A stretch of DNA of 53,697 bases, taken from assembly GCF_001679925.1 (NCBI RefSeq), contig NZ_LYUZ01000082.1:57310-111006 (forward strand), written 5' to 3'. Each line of letters begins with the position of its first letter. Within the stretch, counting starts at the first letter, position 1. A program made the translations under genes and the position numbers. Source of the stretch: Leisingera sp. JC1 (GTDB lineage Bacteria > Pseudomonadota > Alphaproteobacteria > Rhodobacterales > Rhodobacteraceae). Below, in pieces: positions 8,803-17,552 of this stretch. The notes beneath the pieces were generated by a model. It had not been told where the DNA came from and did not search any database. It saw only the letters and a program-made list of their open reading frames with translations.

Positions 8803-9522
8803 ATGCCGAACGAAAATCTTGTGGTGGTCGCAGCGATGGCCCGGAAAGGGGGCAGTGGAAAAACGACGCTTTCGCGCGCCTTGATCAGTGCCGCGATCGC
8901 CGCCGGACGCAGAGTGATGTTGATCGACACGGACAGCACGAGGGTACTCGGGGCCTGGCATGCTCGGGCGGAAGCCGGTGGGCTGAGTTCGCCGCTTCTC
9001 TGCTCGGCCACCGTCGAAAGCGTGGCGGGTGTCGAGGATCAGATCGATCAGGTCTACATGGCAGGCACGGCAGACTTCATCTTCATCGATACCGCAGGGG
9101 TCGGTGCCGAATGGTCAGACGGCATCGCGGTGCTTGCGGACCACATTGTGACGCCCGTCATGCTGTCAACGTCTGACTTTGATGTCGGCGCACAGACTGC
9201 CGATTGGTATGAGAAGCTGAAATCCCGCGTTGACGACCCCTCCAGCCTTCCGCGCCACCACGTCGTCCTCAACATGGTTGACCCGAAAACGACCCGTGCT
9301 GACGCCGCCCTGATTGAAGAAGCGCTCACCCGTTTTCCGGTGATTGAGACCGTCATGATGCGGCGGAACACTTACAAGGAGATGGATCAGAAGGGACTTC
9401 TCCACGCCTTGGCGCTGGAAAAGCAATCTGATCCAAACCCTCTGATGCGTCCACATGTACGTCATGTCGTCGAGGCTCTTGAGGAGGCGACGGACATCCT
9501 CAACAACATTCTTGCGGCGTGA
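8803..9522 (+). CDS. VirC1-like ParA-family ATPase
   Basis: The 239-residue product has the deviant Walker A motif KGGSGKTT at about residue 13, LIDTDST (A-prime) and FIFIDTAG (Walker B). The C-terminal pattern, KGLLHALAL then NPLMRPHVRHVVEAL, resembles Agrobacterium VirC1 (GMLHLTLL, then DPTMRLIERNL). VirC1 stimulates relaxosome assembly and brings the transfer DNA to the cell pole. GAGGATCA precedes the start. The next gene looks like VirC2, and both diverge from mobC. A plasmid-partition ParA is the alternative; the VirC2-like partner and mob context favour VirC1. Confidence 0.75.
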   Translation: MPNENLVVVAAMARKGGSGKTTLSRALISAAIAAGRRVMLIDTDSTRVLGAWHARAEAGGLSSPLLCSATVESVAGVEDQIDQVYMAGTADFIFIDTAGVGAEWSDGIAVLADHIVTPVMLSTSDFDVGAQTADWYEKLKSRVDDPSSLPRHHVVLNMVDPKTTRADAALIEEALTRFPVIETVMMRRNTYKEMDQKGLLHALALEKQSDPNPLMRPHVRHVVEALEEATDILNNILAA

Positions 9523-9532
9523 GGACAGTCGA

Positions 9533-10165
9533 TTGCGCAAGAAGATCCCGACCATTACCAGGCCCGACCCAGCCTACGCCGCCACCCTGCAACAAGGTGA
9601 CCGCGAGATTCCCGGGAAGGAAGATGAGGCACAGGTCGCAGCAACAAAGACAGTCACCCCAGCCGCTGACGTTGACGCTGATCGGCACGAGTCAGAGCTT
9701 GTGCCGGAAGGTACCGTGGCACCGCACCAAGTCACTGCGGAAAGCTCTGACCCGCATACCAACCTGAGAGCTCCCCTATCGGCGCGCGCTTTGAACCCGA
9801 CCAGGAAGATCGACATCAGGGTCAACGCACTCGAACGGCAGGAAGCAGCGCTGGAGACTTGTGGTGTTGAGCCAGCACATGTGGTGCGTGCCGCCCTGCG
9901 CCGTGCAGTCAAAGGCTGGCAACTTTCGCCGGTCTTCGCCCCAGTCGCGGAGGAGCGGCGCACTCGCAACACGCAGTGGCAGGCCCGGACATCTCTGGCA
10001 GTCGATGCGGACAGCCTGAATGTCCTCCTCCGGGACCACGACCCCCTCGACGTGTTGAGTAAATGGGCCCTGATCCGCGGTCAGGTGGAACCACGCATAT
10101 GGGGCGAAATCGACAAAATCTTGGACGAAATTGCTGTTCGTGCTGCATCGCCGCATGAACCGTAA
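9533..10165 (+). CDS. VirC2-like DNA-binding protein
   Basis: The product has about 210 residues if it starts at TTG 9533, which lies just after GAGGACAG and 10 bases past the virC1 stop. The N-terminal half is polar and probably disordered. The C-terminal half (from RKIDIRVNALERQEAALE) fits a ribbon-helix-helix fold as in VirC2, which binds near the transfer border. It contains WQARTSLAVDADSLNVLL and LSKWALIRGQVEP. The gene order with VirC1 supports the call. The start codon is uncertain because no ATG is well placed. Confidence 0.62.
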   Translation: MRKKIPTITRPDPAYAATLQQGDREIPGKEDEAQVAATKTVTPAADVDADRHESELVPEGTVAPHQVTAESSDPHTNLRAPLSARALNPTRKIDIRVNALERQEAALETCGVEPAHVVRAALRRAVKGWQLSPVFAPVAEERRTRNTQWQARTSLAVDADSLNVLLRDHDPLDVLSKWALIRGQVEPRIWGEIDKILDEIAVRAASPHEP

Positions 10166-10325
10166 GATACCTATCTGAAAAGATAACTTTCATTTCGCCG
10201 GTGGATTGTCGCCCACCCGGAACGGTTCATCTTGCAGTTGCAGAAACCTAGTCCTAACACCAGCCAACAGGAATTTCAGACCTCAGTAGTGACGAGTTGC
10301 GAGGTCCATTTAGGAGGAACGCATT

Positions 10326-10565
10326 ATGAATACGAAGCCCCGCCTGACTGGCGAACCGATCATGCGCATCCTCTGCAAGACATCTGAAAATCTGGTTGGC
10401 TACCTTTACCAATGGAACAATGGTGACGTACAGCCTGCCTGGTTCGATGGCGCCATGGCGGACGTTCGCTATGAGCCATTCATTCAAGCGCCGGAACAGA
10501 ACCCTGTCGATCCGAAGATCCCCAGACCGCGTCAGCAAGATCTGACGCACCTTGAAAAGGCCTAG
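10326..10565 (+). CDS. Small hypothetical protein, 79 aa
   Basis: I do not recognise this protein. A strong ribosome site, AGGAGGAACGCATT, precedes the ATG and favours this frame over the longer opposite-strand reading. The sequence is rich in Pro, Asn and Trp (LYQWNNGDVQPAWFDG) and ends in PRPRQQDLTHLEKA. It has no signal peptide or membrane segment. It sits alone between the VirC2-like gene and the broken Fic gene. Confidence 0.5.
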   Translation: MNTKPRLTGEPIMRILCKTSENLVGYLYQWNNGDVQPAWFDGAMADVRYEPFIQAPEQNPVDPKIPRPRQQDLTHLEKA

Positions 10566-10656
10566 CTCAAGGCCTCGCGTCGGTTTGTGGGTCATGCCAT
10601 CCCACAGGTCCTTTGAGCGATAGAGTTGACTTCTATGCCTCAGAAGTGATCTAGAT

Positions 10657-10687
10657 ATGAGTTATAGAAAGGATGTCTATAACTCAT
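10657..10687. promoter_or_regulatory. 12-bp inverted repeat abutting the Fic start
   Basis: ATGAGTTATAGA (10657-10668) and its exact reverse complement TCTATAACTCAT (10676-10687) flank a 7-base loop. The likely ribosome site (AAAGGATG) is in the loop region, and the right arm runs into the ATG at 10686. It could be an operator or an RNA hairpin hiding the start. Confidence 0.55.
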
Positions 10688-10931
10688 GGCTTGGAACTGG
10701 ACGCTGCCCGATTGGCCGGATTTCCGGTATGACGCCTCCGCTCTGGAGCCGTTCGAGCAGACGTTTCTGCTGTCGTCCGGAGAAATCCTCGGCGCGGTCC
10801 ATCATGTCAGCCAGCCGGAGCGCGAGCAACTCCGCATCGAACTGCTCAGCGAGGAAGCGATGCAGACGAGCGCCATCGAGGGTGAAATCCTCGATCGGCT
10901 CAGTGTCCAGTCTTCGCTGCGCCGCCATCTA
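10686..10931 (+). pseudogene. Fic-family protein, truncated by IS21
   Basis: Residues 1-82 match the N-terminal domain (DUF4172-like) of Fic adenylyltransferases: FRYDASALEPFEQTFLLSSG and the inhibitory-helix motif TSAIEGE. The reading enters IS sequence at 10932 after SSLRRHL, so the catalytic HPFxxGNGR motif is gone. Fic proteins transfer AMP to target proteins, and TSAIEGE is the usual autoinhibitory segment. The missing 3' half does not reappear beyond the IS, so part of the locus was lost. Confidence 0.8.
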
Positions 10932-11179
10932 TGCGCATTCCGGGCTTCGCGGACAGCCATTCCAACGGCACGCGGACAGTCATTCCGGGGTGCGCGGACA
11001 AAGTTCGCGCGGGATGCTGAGCGTTTGATCTGACATCTCAGGTGTCGGTTTGTTCGTCAATGGTTTTGGCCGCGGGGGCATCGCGGGTCTTGCGCATCGA
11101 CGGACCTTCGAGAGGCAATCTGTGCGCGTTGTGGATCAGCCGATCGAGGATGGCGTCTGCGAAAGTCGGTTCGTCGATG
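10932..11179 (-). repeat. Duplicate of the istB-side end of the IS21 element
   Basis: This 248-bp stretch is identical to 11181-11428, the end of the IS21-family element with the last part of istB. A single T (11180) separates it from the full element. A matching 248-bp copy of the opposite end lies at 13774-14021. It is either a remnant of a tandem or nested insertion, or an assembly duplication. Confidence 0.9.
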
Positions 11180-11286
11180 TTGCGCATTCCGGGCTTCGCG
11201 GACAGCCATTCCAACGGCACGCGGACAGTCATTCCGGGGTGCGCGGACAAAGTTCGCGCGGGATGCTGAGCGTTTGATCTGACATC

Positions 11287-12057
11287 TCAGGTGTCGGTTT
11301 GTTCGTCAATGGTTTTGGCCGCGGGGGCATCGCGGGTCTTGCGCATCGACGGACCTTCGAGAGGCAATCTGTGCGCGTTGTGGATCAGCCGATCGAGGAT
11401 GGCGTCTGCGAAAGTCGGTTCGTCGATGATGTCGTGCCACGCATCGACCGGCAGCTGGCTTGTGACCAGCGTTGCGCCGGAACCGTATCGATCTTCGATG
11501 ATTTCCATCAGATCCCGACGCTGCGGCGCGGTCATGCGTTCCGGCCCCCAGTCGTCGAGAATGAGCAAGTCCGCTTTGACAAGCTGTCGGAACATGCGGG
11601 GGAAGCGGCCGTCGTCATGGGCCAGTTGCAGTTCCGAAAAAAGCCTCGGCAGGCGTTTGTAGATCACGGTGGCATTGTCGCGGCAGGCTCTTTGTCCCAA
11701 GGCGCAGGCCAACCAGGTTTTGCCGACCCCACAGGGGCCGGTGATCAGCAGGTTGCGCTTTTCCTTGATCCATCGGCCAGCGGCGAGCTGTTGGAACAAA
11801 GCCTTGTCCAGGCGGCGCGCGGCGCGGAAATCGACATCTTCGATGCAAGCGCCACCGTGACGAAGCTTGGCGGCGCGTAGCCGGGACTGGAACCGCTTGG
11901 TCGTGCGGTTCGCCACCTCACGGTCGATCAGGAGGCCGAGCCATTCGGCATGGCCCATGTCGGCTGCGCTGTCCTGCGATTGCAGTTCGGTGAAAGCGTC
12001 GGCCATACCGTCCAGCTTGAGCTGGCGCAGCAGGTCGTGGGTTGGGTGATCGAGCAT
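11287..12057 (-). CDS. istB: IS21 helper ATPase IstB
   Basis: The 256-residue AAA+ ATPase has a Walker A motif GPCGVGKTWLACALG (about residue 107) and a Walker B motif ADLLILDDWGPE, typical of IstB, a DnaA/DnaC relative. It chooses target DNA and stimulates IstA. It begins 12 bp after the istA stop, so the two are co-transcribed. The C-terminal part is duplicated outside the element at 11041-11179. Confidence 0.93.
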   Translation of the reverse strand: MLDHPTHDLLRQLKLDGMADAFTELQSQDSAADMGHAEWLGLLIDREVANRTTKRFQSRLRAAKLRHGGACIEDVDFRAARRLDKALFQQLAAGRWIKEKRNLLITGPCGVGKTWLACALGQRACRDNATVIYKRLPRLFSELQLAHDDGRFPRMFRQLVKADLLILDDWGPERMTAPQRRDLMEIIEDRYGSGATLVTSQLPVDAWHDIIDEPTFADAILDRLIHNAHRLPLEGPSMRKTRDAPAAKTIDEQTDT

Positions 12058-12069
12058 GTGTATCCTTTC

Positions 12070-13599
12070 TCAGTGGAAATAGTCGGCGCCGCGAATGTTG
12101 GGGTGGGTGATCGCCGGTTCCTCTGCGGGCCGATCCGGAGCCCGGCGATATCTCTTGTTCTTCAGGATGGATTGCAGGGAGTTGTAGGAATGGGCGCCGA
12201 TGGTGAGCGCGTAATCTACTGCCGCTTCAAACTCGGTTGCCGCGTATCCCTTGGATAATCTCAAGATGCCGAGGCAGGCGCGGAACCCCTGCACGGGGTG
12301 TTTGCGCTCGCGCATGATAACCTCGACAAGGGCTGCGGTGTTGGGGCCAACCTTGGCGGCCCACCGGCACAGGCGTTCTGGTGTCCAGTCCGCATAGGCC
12401 CGGTGATTGGACGGCATGTGATCCATCACCGTGGTGTGCTTGCGGTTGCCTGATGTCCGAGCATGCGAGGCAACGCGCTGATCTTTATGGAATATCTCGA
12501 TGGTCCGACTGGTGATACGCACCCAGACCTCGGCCTTCAGCAGGGTGTGGGGCACGGAGTAATAATGCCGGTCTATCTCGACATGGTAGTCGAGCCCCAC
12601 CTTGCGGCAGCGCCATTCCGCGAACTCGTATGGCTCCAGCGGAAGCGGCTGGAGGGCGTGGCGTTCGATCTGTTCGAACAGCTCCCGGCGGCTGGCCCCG
12701 AGATGACGGGTGCGCCGGTTGTTGAAGCGCTCCAGCAGTTCCCTGATCGCCGCGTTCAACTCGGCCAACGAGGAAAAGCGCCGGTTCCGCAGCCGCGCAT
12801 GGATCCACCTCTGCGCGAGCTGCACGGCCACCTCGACTGTGGCCTTGTCGCGAGGCTTGCGCGGGCGGGCCGGGATGATGGCCGTGTCGTAATGTGCCGC
12901 CATGTTCGCGTAGCTGCGATTGATTTGCGGATCGTGGAAGCAGGCCTTGGTCACCCCGGATTTGAGATTGTCCGAGACCACCGTCGCGGGCACGCCGCCC
13001 AAGAATGCGAAGGTTCGCGTGTGACTGCCGATCCAGTCGGACAGGCCTTGCGTCCAGGTAGCTTCGGCATAGGTCAGGTTCGAAGCGCCAAGTGCTGCGA
13101 CAAAGAACTCGGCCTGGCGCACCTCACCAGTCTCGGGGTCCACTATCTCGAAGGTTTGCCCGGCGTAGTCCACGTAAAGCGCTTCGCCCGCCACATGATG
13201 TTGGCGCATCACCGGGGCCAGCCTGCCCTCCCAGCGGCGGTAAAGCTCGCAAAAACGGCTGTAGCCATAGCCCTTGGGATGCGCCTCCCGGTATTCCTCC
13301 CAGAGCAGCGACAGGGTCACTCCGGGCCTGCGCAACTCGCTATGCACATGCGCCCAGTCCGGCTTCGGGTAGGTCGTAGCTGCATCTGGCGGTGGGGCCG
13401 GGAACAACAACGCTTCCAGCGCAGCATCCGTCAGATCATCCGGCAGCGGCCAGGACAAACCCGCCCGCGCCGCCCGGCCGACATACTCGCTGACCGACGT
13501 ACGGCCGACGCCGATGCTGTCGCCCACCTCCCGGGTCGTCAGGCCGCTTGCGCGCAGCCTCAAGGCTTCTCTGATCTTCCTCATCGGCAATCTCGCCAT
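12070..13599 (-). CDS. istA: IS21 transposase IstA
   Basis: The 509-residue transposase has an N-terminal helix-turn-helix (LRASGLTTREVGDSIGVG). The DDE catalytic core has acidic residues seen in ALYVDYAGQTF, TVVSDNLKSG and KPRDKATVEVAVQ. The SH3-like C-terminal region includes RHYYSVPHTLL. GGAGGGACCCA precedes the ATG at 13599. It cuts and joins the IS ends with IstB. The reading frame is intact, so the element may be active. Confidence 0.94.
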   Translation of the reverse strand: MARLPMRKIREALRLRASGLTTREVGDSIGVGRTSVSEYVGRAARAGLSWPLPDDLTDAALEALLFPAPPPDAATTYPKPDWAHVHSELRRPGVTLSLLWEEYREAHPKGYGYSRFCELYRRWEGRLAPVMRQHHVAGEALYVDYAGQTFEIVDPETGEVRQAEFFVAALGASNLTYAEATWTQGLSDWIGSHTRTFAFLGGVPATVVSDNLKSGVTKACFHDPQINRSYANMAAHYDTAIIPARPRKPRDKATVEVAVQLAQRWIHARLRNRRFSSLAELNAAIRELLERFNNRRTRHLGASRRELFEQIERHALQPLPLEPYEFAEWRCRKVGLDYHVEIDRHYYSVPHTLLKAEVWVRITSRTIEIFHKDQRVASHARTSGNRKHTTVMDHMPSNHRAYADWTPERLCRWAAKVGPNTAALVEVIMRERKHPVQGFRACLGILRLSKGYAATEFEAAVDYALTIGAHSYNSLQSILKNKRYRRAPDRPAEEPAITHPNIRGADYFH

Positions 13600-13773
13600 T
13601 GGGTCCCTCCCGCTCTCAAAAGAGCGAAAGGCTACCCGCCACGTGATTGCTCAGCACCCCGCCAAAGGGCTCCGCGATCTTGTCCGCGAGCCCCGGAATC
13701 TTGTCCGCGCTAAATCGGAATGGTTGTCCGCGTCAGATTGGAATCCTTGTCCGCGCTACCCCGGTGCGCGCAG

Positions 13774-14021
13774 CACCTCCCGGGTCGTCAGGCCGCTTGC
13801 GCGCAGCCTCAAGGCTTCTCTGATCTTCCTCATCGGCAATCTCGCCATTGGGTCCCTCCCGCTCTCAAAAGAGCGAAAGGCTACCCGCCACGTGATTGCT
13901 CAGCACCCCGCCAAAGGGCTCCGCGATCTTGTCCGCGAGCCCCGGAATCTTGTCCGCGCTAAATCGGAATGGTTGTCCGCGTCAGATTGGAATCCTTGTC
14001 CGCGCTACCCCGGTGCGCGCA
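13774..14021 (-). repeat. Duplicate of the istA-side end of the IS21 element
   Basis: This 248-bp stretch repeats 13525-13772, covering the first codons of istA and the IS terminus ending GGTGCGCGCA. A single G (13773) separates it from the full element. The copy offset is 249 bp, the same as for the repeat at the other end. After 14021 the truncated AAA+ gene begins. Confidence 0.9.
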
Positions 14022-15470
14022 CTTGATGTCAAACCGCCCGGCTCTCAGCACCGCGGGGTCGAGGTGCTCCGGGTGGTTGCAGGCACCAACCACAATGATC
14101 CCTTCCTCCAGGCTGACGCGGTCCATCTGCTCAAGGAACCCGGCGACCACCTGGCGCCTGTAGCTGGCACTGTTGTCGCCGACGCTGTCGCGGGAACCGA
14201 TCGCGTCAATCTCATCCAAAAAAAGGATACAGGGCGCATTCTTCCGGGCTTCATCGAAGCTTCTTCGCATCGCGAGCAGCAGGTTGCCCAAGTGACCGGT
14301 GGCCTGCCATTCAGCGCAGCTTGTTTGGACGTAATTGACCCCGGCGCTCCGGCCCATCGCGCGGGCGAGGTGGCTCTTGCCGGTGCCCGGCAGGCCAAAA
14401 AGCAGCAAGGAGTGCGGAATCTCATTCCATGCCACTTCGCCTTCGGCCCAGAGCCGCAGGTCTGCGACCAGTTGCCGGGCGGTGTCATAGGACCGGCCAA
14501 TGCCTGTGATCTCTTCCCTCGGCGCGTGGGCTTCGGGCGGTGAAGCGGCAGCGGCGGTTAGCGCCTGGGACAGGCGCTGAGCCATCTTCTTCGCTGTGGG
14601 CGCACGCAGGGCAAATGAGAGTGCGGCGGTGGAGAGCTCTTGCAACTGGCCGTTCGGGGGCAGGGCGGCGCGGGCGGCGGCTTCATCAATGCGGCCCGTC
14701 CGGCTGTGCGTCTGACGCAGCAGGGCGATCAGAAGATCTGCGTCCACTTGCGGCAATGCCAACTGATGACAGTGCTCCGTCACCAGCGGCGCCGGCAGCG
14801 CCATCTCATCCGGCAAGCAGATCCACAAAGGCTGGCTGTGCGCCAGGCCTTTGATGATGAGATCCTGCAGTTCATCAAAGTGCCGCTGCTCAATCTCGCC
14901 TTCGCGGGCGCTGGGAACAGCAAGCGTCACGCGCTGAGGCAGCTGCACCTGGCGCCGGGCGTCATAGGCCTGCCAGCCCGGCGGCAGCAGGGCGTGGTTA
15001 AGGAGGTTTTCCACGCTTGAAAAACCGGAAGCAGGAACATTGCGAAGGATCAGCACGGCGCCACGGGCAAGCTGCGCGTCCACTGCAGCCGGGGAGCCGA
15101 AGGCCGCGGCGATCCGCAGCAGCAGAAGCAGCTTGTCTGCCGGCAGGTCTGTGGCCGGCAGCCATTGGCCTGTGTCGTCACAGGCATATGGGTCGGCGCC
15201 TTCCTGCTCCAGCGCTTCCCAAAGATCCGGCGGCAGATGCCGCGCGTCCGGGTGCTCGCTCAGATGCTGCAGCAAAGAATGGGGGTGATCCGGTGCAGGG
15301 GGCACAAGGGGCTCCTCGGCGCCAGCACTGTCGTCTGGCGCGTCTTCTTTGAGTGTCTTGCGGCGCGCCAGCTGTAGCTCTCTGTAATAGAGATGATAGC
15401 GGCGGGCGCAGTCTTCGGCGAACTGCCACCAATCGGGGCGCGGGAGTTTGGAGAGATCGAGCTGGCTCAT
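14022..15470 (-). pseudogene. AAA+ ATPase, C-terminus removed by IS21
   Basis: About 483 codons remain. Residues 1-330 are a Leu/Ala/Pro-rich region of unknown fold. An AAA+ module of the FtsH/Cdc48 type follows, with Walker A FGLPGTGKS, Walker B CILFLDEIDAIGSRDS, sensor 1 VVGACNHPEHLDPAVLRAGR and the arginine-finger region. The frame runs into IS sequence after AGRFDI, so the C-terminal lid and any downstream domain are missing. AGGAGG precedes the ATG at 15470. It follows the GIY-YIG gene by 86 bp, and the two were probably one operon. The substrate is unknown. Confidence 0.82.
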
Positions 15471-15556
15471 GGCAAGCCTCCTGTGAACGGGCAAAAGGGA
15501 TCGGGCGCCCGGTGAAACCGGGCGGGAAACGTTGGAACTTGAAGGGGAGGGGGCGC

Positions 15557-16471
15557 TTAGCTGTCTTCTTCTGGCTCGATGGCGTCGAGCATCGCGAAGA
15601 TCACCTGGGCCGCATCGGCGAAATAGACCTCACTTTTGACCCTCAATTCACCGGCGTAGAGGTCTGGCGGCGCGACCAGATCGGGAAAACCCGCCTGCAG
15701 CTTCGCGTGCAGCCGCTTCTCGGTCTGCAAGGCTAGCTGCCCGGTTGCCATCGGAACGGTCTTCAGGATCTTCGCGTCCAGGTCACGGTGCTTCAGCAAC
15801 TGGTGGCGCAGGCGGGAATCCGGGTTCCGTGAAAAACCTAGTTTGACCAAGCAGGTCCCGTTTAGAAGCTTGAACTGCATGGCGTAGAGATGGCTCGGTG
15901 CTGCGGGCCAGTCCTCTCCGCATAAGCCGCACCCGAACCGGCCAGTTTGCATGTTGGCACGGGCCACCCTTTGTTCATGGCCGCATTCTGGATGCCGGTA
16001 TAGGCGATAGTTCGGGCCGCCGTCCGGGTCCGGTCCGATCAGCTCCCAGCCCTGGGCTTCGGCTTCTTCTTGCTCCTTCTGCTGCTGGCAGAGTTCGCAG
16101 CGTACGTCGCAGGTCCCGGCGGCAGCTCTTTTGATCAGCTCAAACTGGCGGCGCAAACGGTGTCGGCAGTCCGCGATGTAGAAGCCGTGATGGCGGCTTT
16201 GCGGGTCGCGGCCTGCCCACTGCAGCCCGGCGGCTTCGGCATCGGCCTGCCAGCGCGCTTCAATGCAGCGCGGGCACTGCGGCTGGCTGTTCATCACCAC
16301 AAAAATTTTGCTCATGTGCGTTGCCCCGCAGGCCTTGCAGGACAGGAGAAGGTGATAACGGTCCTTGACCCGCTGCAGGATGCCGAAGCCTCTGGCTTCG
16401 GCGGCCGCGCGCCAGTGGGGGTGAATGGTGAGCGGGAAGGCGGCGGGCGTCGCGGTTGATGTATGGGACAT
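15557..16471 (-). CDS. Cys-rich protein with GIY-YIG-like (T5orf172) domain
   Basis: The 304-residue product has several CxxC pairs in the first 200 residues (CKACG, CPRC, CELC, CGLCG), suggesting treble-clef or zinc-ribbon repeats. The C-terminal part has YAMQF, then LVKLGFSRNPDSRLRHQL, then TEKRLHAKL, like the T5orf172/MUG113 branch of GIY-YIG nucleases. GGAGTTCTC precedes the ATG at 16471. It lies directly upstream of the AAA+ gene. DNA binding or cleavage is inferred from the family; a mobile-element or defence role is open. Confidence 0.65.
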   Translation of the reverse strand: MSHTSTATPAAFPLTIHPHWRAAAEARGFGILQRVKDRYHLLLSCKACGATHMSKIFVVMNSQPQCPRCIEARWQADAEAAGLQWAGRDPQSRHHGFYIADCRHRLRRQFELIKRAAAGTCDVRCELCQQQKEQEEAEAQGWELIGPDPDGGPNYRLYRHPECGHEQRVARANMQTGRFGCGLCGEDWPAAPSHLYAMQFKLLNGTCLVKLGFSRNPDSRLRHQLLKHRDLDAKILKTVPMATGQLALQTEKRLHAKLQAGFPDLVAPPDLYAGELRVKSEVYFADAAQVIFAMLDAIEPEEDS

Positions 16472-16627
16472 TGAGAACTCCATTTGCGCAAAGCGGGAGA
16501 GGGGGCAGGCGCCGGATATGGGGCACCTGCCGGGAAAATCTGGAATTGGGTATGACGCGGCCGGGCGCAGGCGGAGAGATCCGCTGCGGTGGCCAGATCA
16601 GGTTATGTCAGGAAGGGATTGGGCGGA

Positions 16628-16873
16628 TCAGACCGGCGCAAAATCCGGGGCTGTCACTGCCATCTCCACCACGGCGTCGACTTGCCGCGCCGCTCGATTC
16701 AGCGCTTCGGGGACACCGGGATCATCGGTAGTGAAAAGGTCCCGGTGCTCATGCATTAGCTGCTGGAACCGAAGTGCCTCGTCCGGGCTCTCAGATTCGA
16801 TCAGAAAATGCAGCAGCATGCCCATGCGCTGCATTGGCAAATCATCGGCGCTGACGAAAATCGGTTGCTCCAT
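16628..16873 (-). CDS. Small acidic hypothetical protein, 81 aa
   Basis: I do not recognise this family. The product is acidic and mostly helical (MLLHFLIESESPDEALRFQQ), without a signal peptide or membrane segment. The start at 16873 has only a weak ribosome site. It reads in the same direction as the GIY-YIG and AAA+ genes and may be the first gene of that operon. Confidence 0.45.
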   Translation of the reverse strand: MEQPIFVSADDLPMQRMGMLLHFLIESESPDEALRFQQLMHEHRDLFTTDDPGVPEALNRAARQVDAVVEMAVTAPDFAPV

Positions 16874-17131
16874 TGCACTTCAGTTCACAGATCGGACGCA
16901 AGAACGGGTCGGACAAGTAGCGCCGGGTGCGAACGTTGATCGAATTCCTGAGTTTGTCGTTTCAAAGCGATTCCTCTCGTGCCGTGCTGAGATGCAGTTC
17001 GCTTTCCAACAAAAATTTCGGTTCAAAACCAGTGGGGTAGTTGATCACGTTCGCTCCAGTTCCGTGAGATATCTAAATTTTAGATAATCTGATTTATAGA
17101 TCATTGTGCCGCTGAGCAAGGCGAAGCGGCA

Positions 17132-17389
17132 ATGAGCAACACGATTCACAGCAAAGGTCAGGAGGTGCTCTGCCAAGTCTTGGTCGAAGCAAGAAAGGCG
17201 GCTGGCCTGTCGCAGGCGGAACTTGCGAAAAAGCTAAACTGTCACCAGTCTATGGTCGCTAGGGTCGAAAGCGGTCAGCGTCGCATTGACGTTGTAGAGC
17301 TTATTGTCATCGCGCGCGCCATCGGTGTTGAAACTCGGGAAATCTTGGCCGTCGTTGAGCCGAATGTGTTGTTGGACCAGCGCTTGTGA
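17132..17389 (+). CDS. Small XRE-family regulator
   Basis: The 85-residue product is essentially one XRE/Cro helix-turn-helix. Helices 2 and 3 lie in SQAELAKKLNCHQSMVARVE, followed by SGQRRIDVVELIVIARAIGV. Such minimal proteins act as repressors or antitoxins. It diverges from the 16873 gene across a 258-bp intergenic region that includes an AT-rich stretch (17070-17105), so it may regulate that module. No toxin partner follows it. Confidence 0.75.
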   Translation: MSNTIHSKGQEVLCQVLVEARKAAGLSQAELAKKLNCHQSMVARVESGQRRIDVVELIVIARAIGVETREILAVVEPNVLLDQRL

Positions 17390-17552
17390 AGGCCTATTCG
17401 CTGTGGAGATGTGCTGGATAGTGGGACACTCCAACTGACCGGTTGCAAGGTTTACAACAGGCTGCGCTAGTTTGCGAAAATCCATAGTTAGTGTTTTCCT
17501 GGCGACCAGAAATAACGTCCCAAACTGCAGAGCCTTCCAACCTTCCGTGTAT

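Larger units (their letters stand above)
11181..13772 (-). mobile_element. IS21-family insertion sequence
   Basis: The 2,592-bp element contains istA and istB in the usual order, reading leftward. The ends start TG and finish CA. The left end TGCGCATTCCGGG matches the reverse of the right end, TGCGCGCACCGGGG, and both continue into GCGGACA. Several GTCCGCG/CGCGGAC repeats near both ends (for example in 13679-13755) look like IstA binding sites. It lies between a truncated Fic gene and a truncated AAA+ gene. No target-site duplication is seen between 10931 and 14022. Confidence 0.93.

Noticed and set aside
12463-13713. A 416-codon open frame on the plus strand opposite istA
   Set aside because: It is antisense to a clear IstA reading and has no domain or ribosome site; high GC makes long shadow frames.
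13514-14026. An apparent 170-residue protein with an internal repeat
   Set aside because: It reads through the duplicated IS21 end and is antisense to istA; the repeat is the IS duplication.
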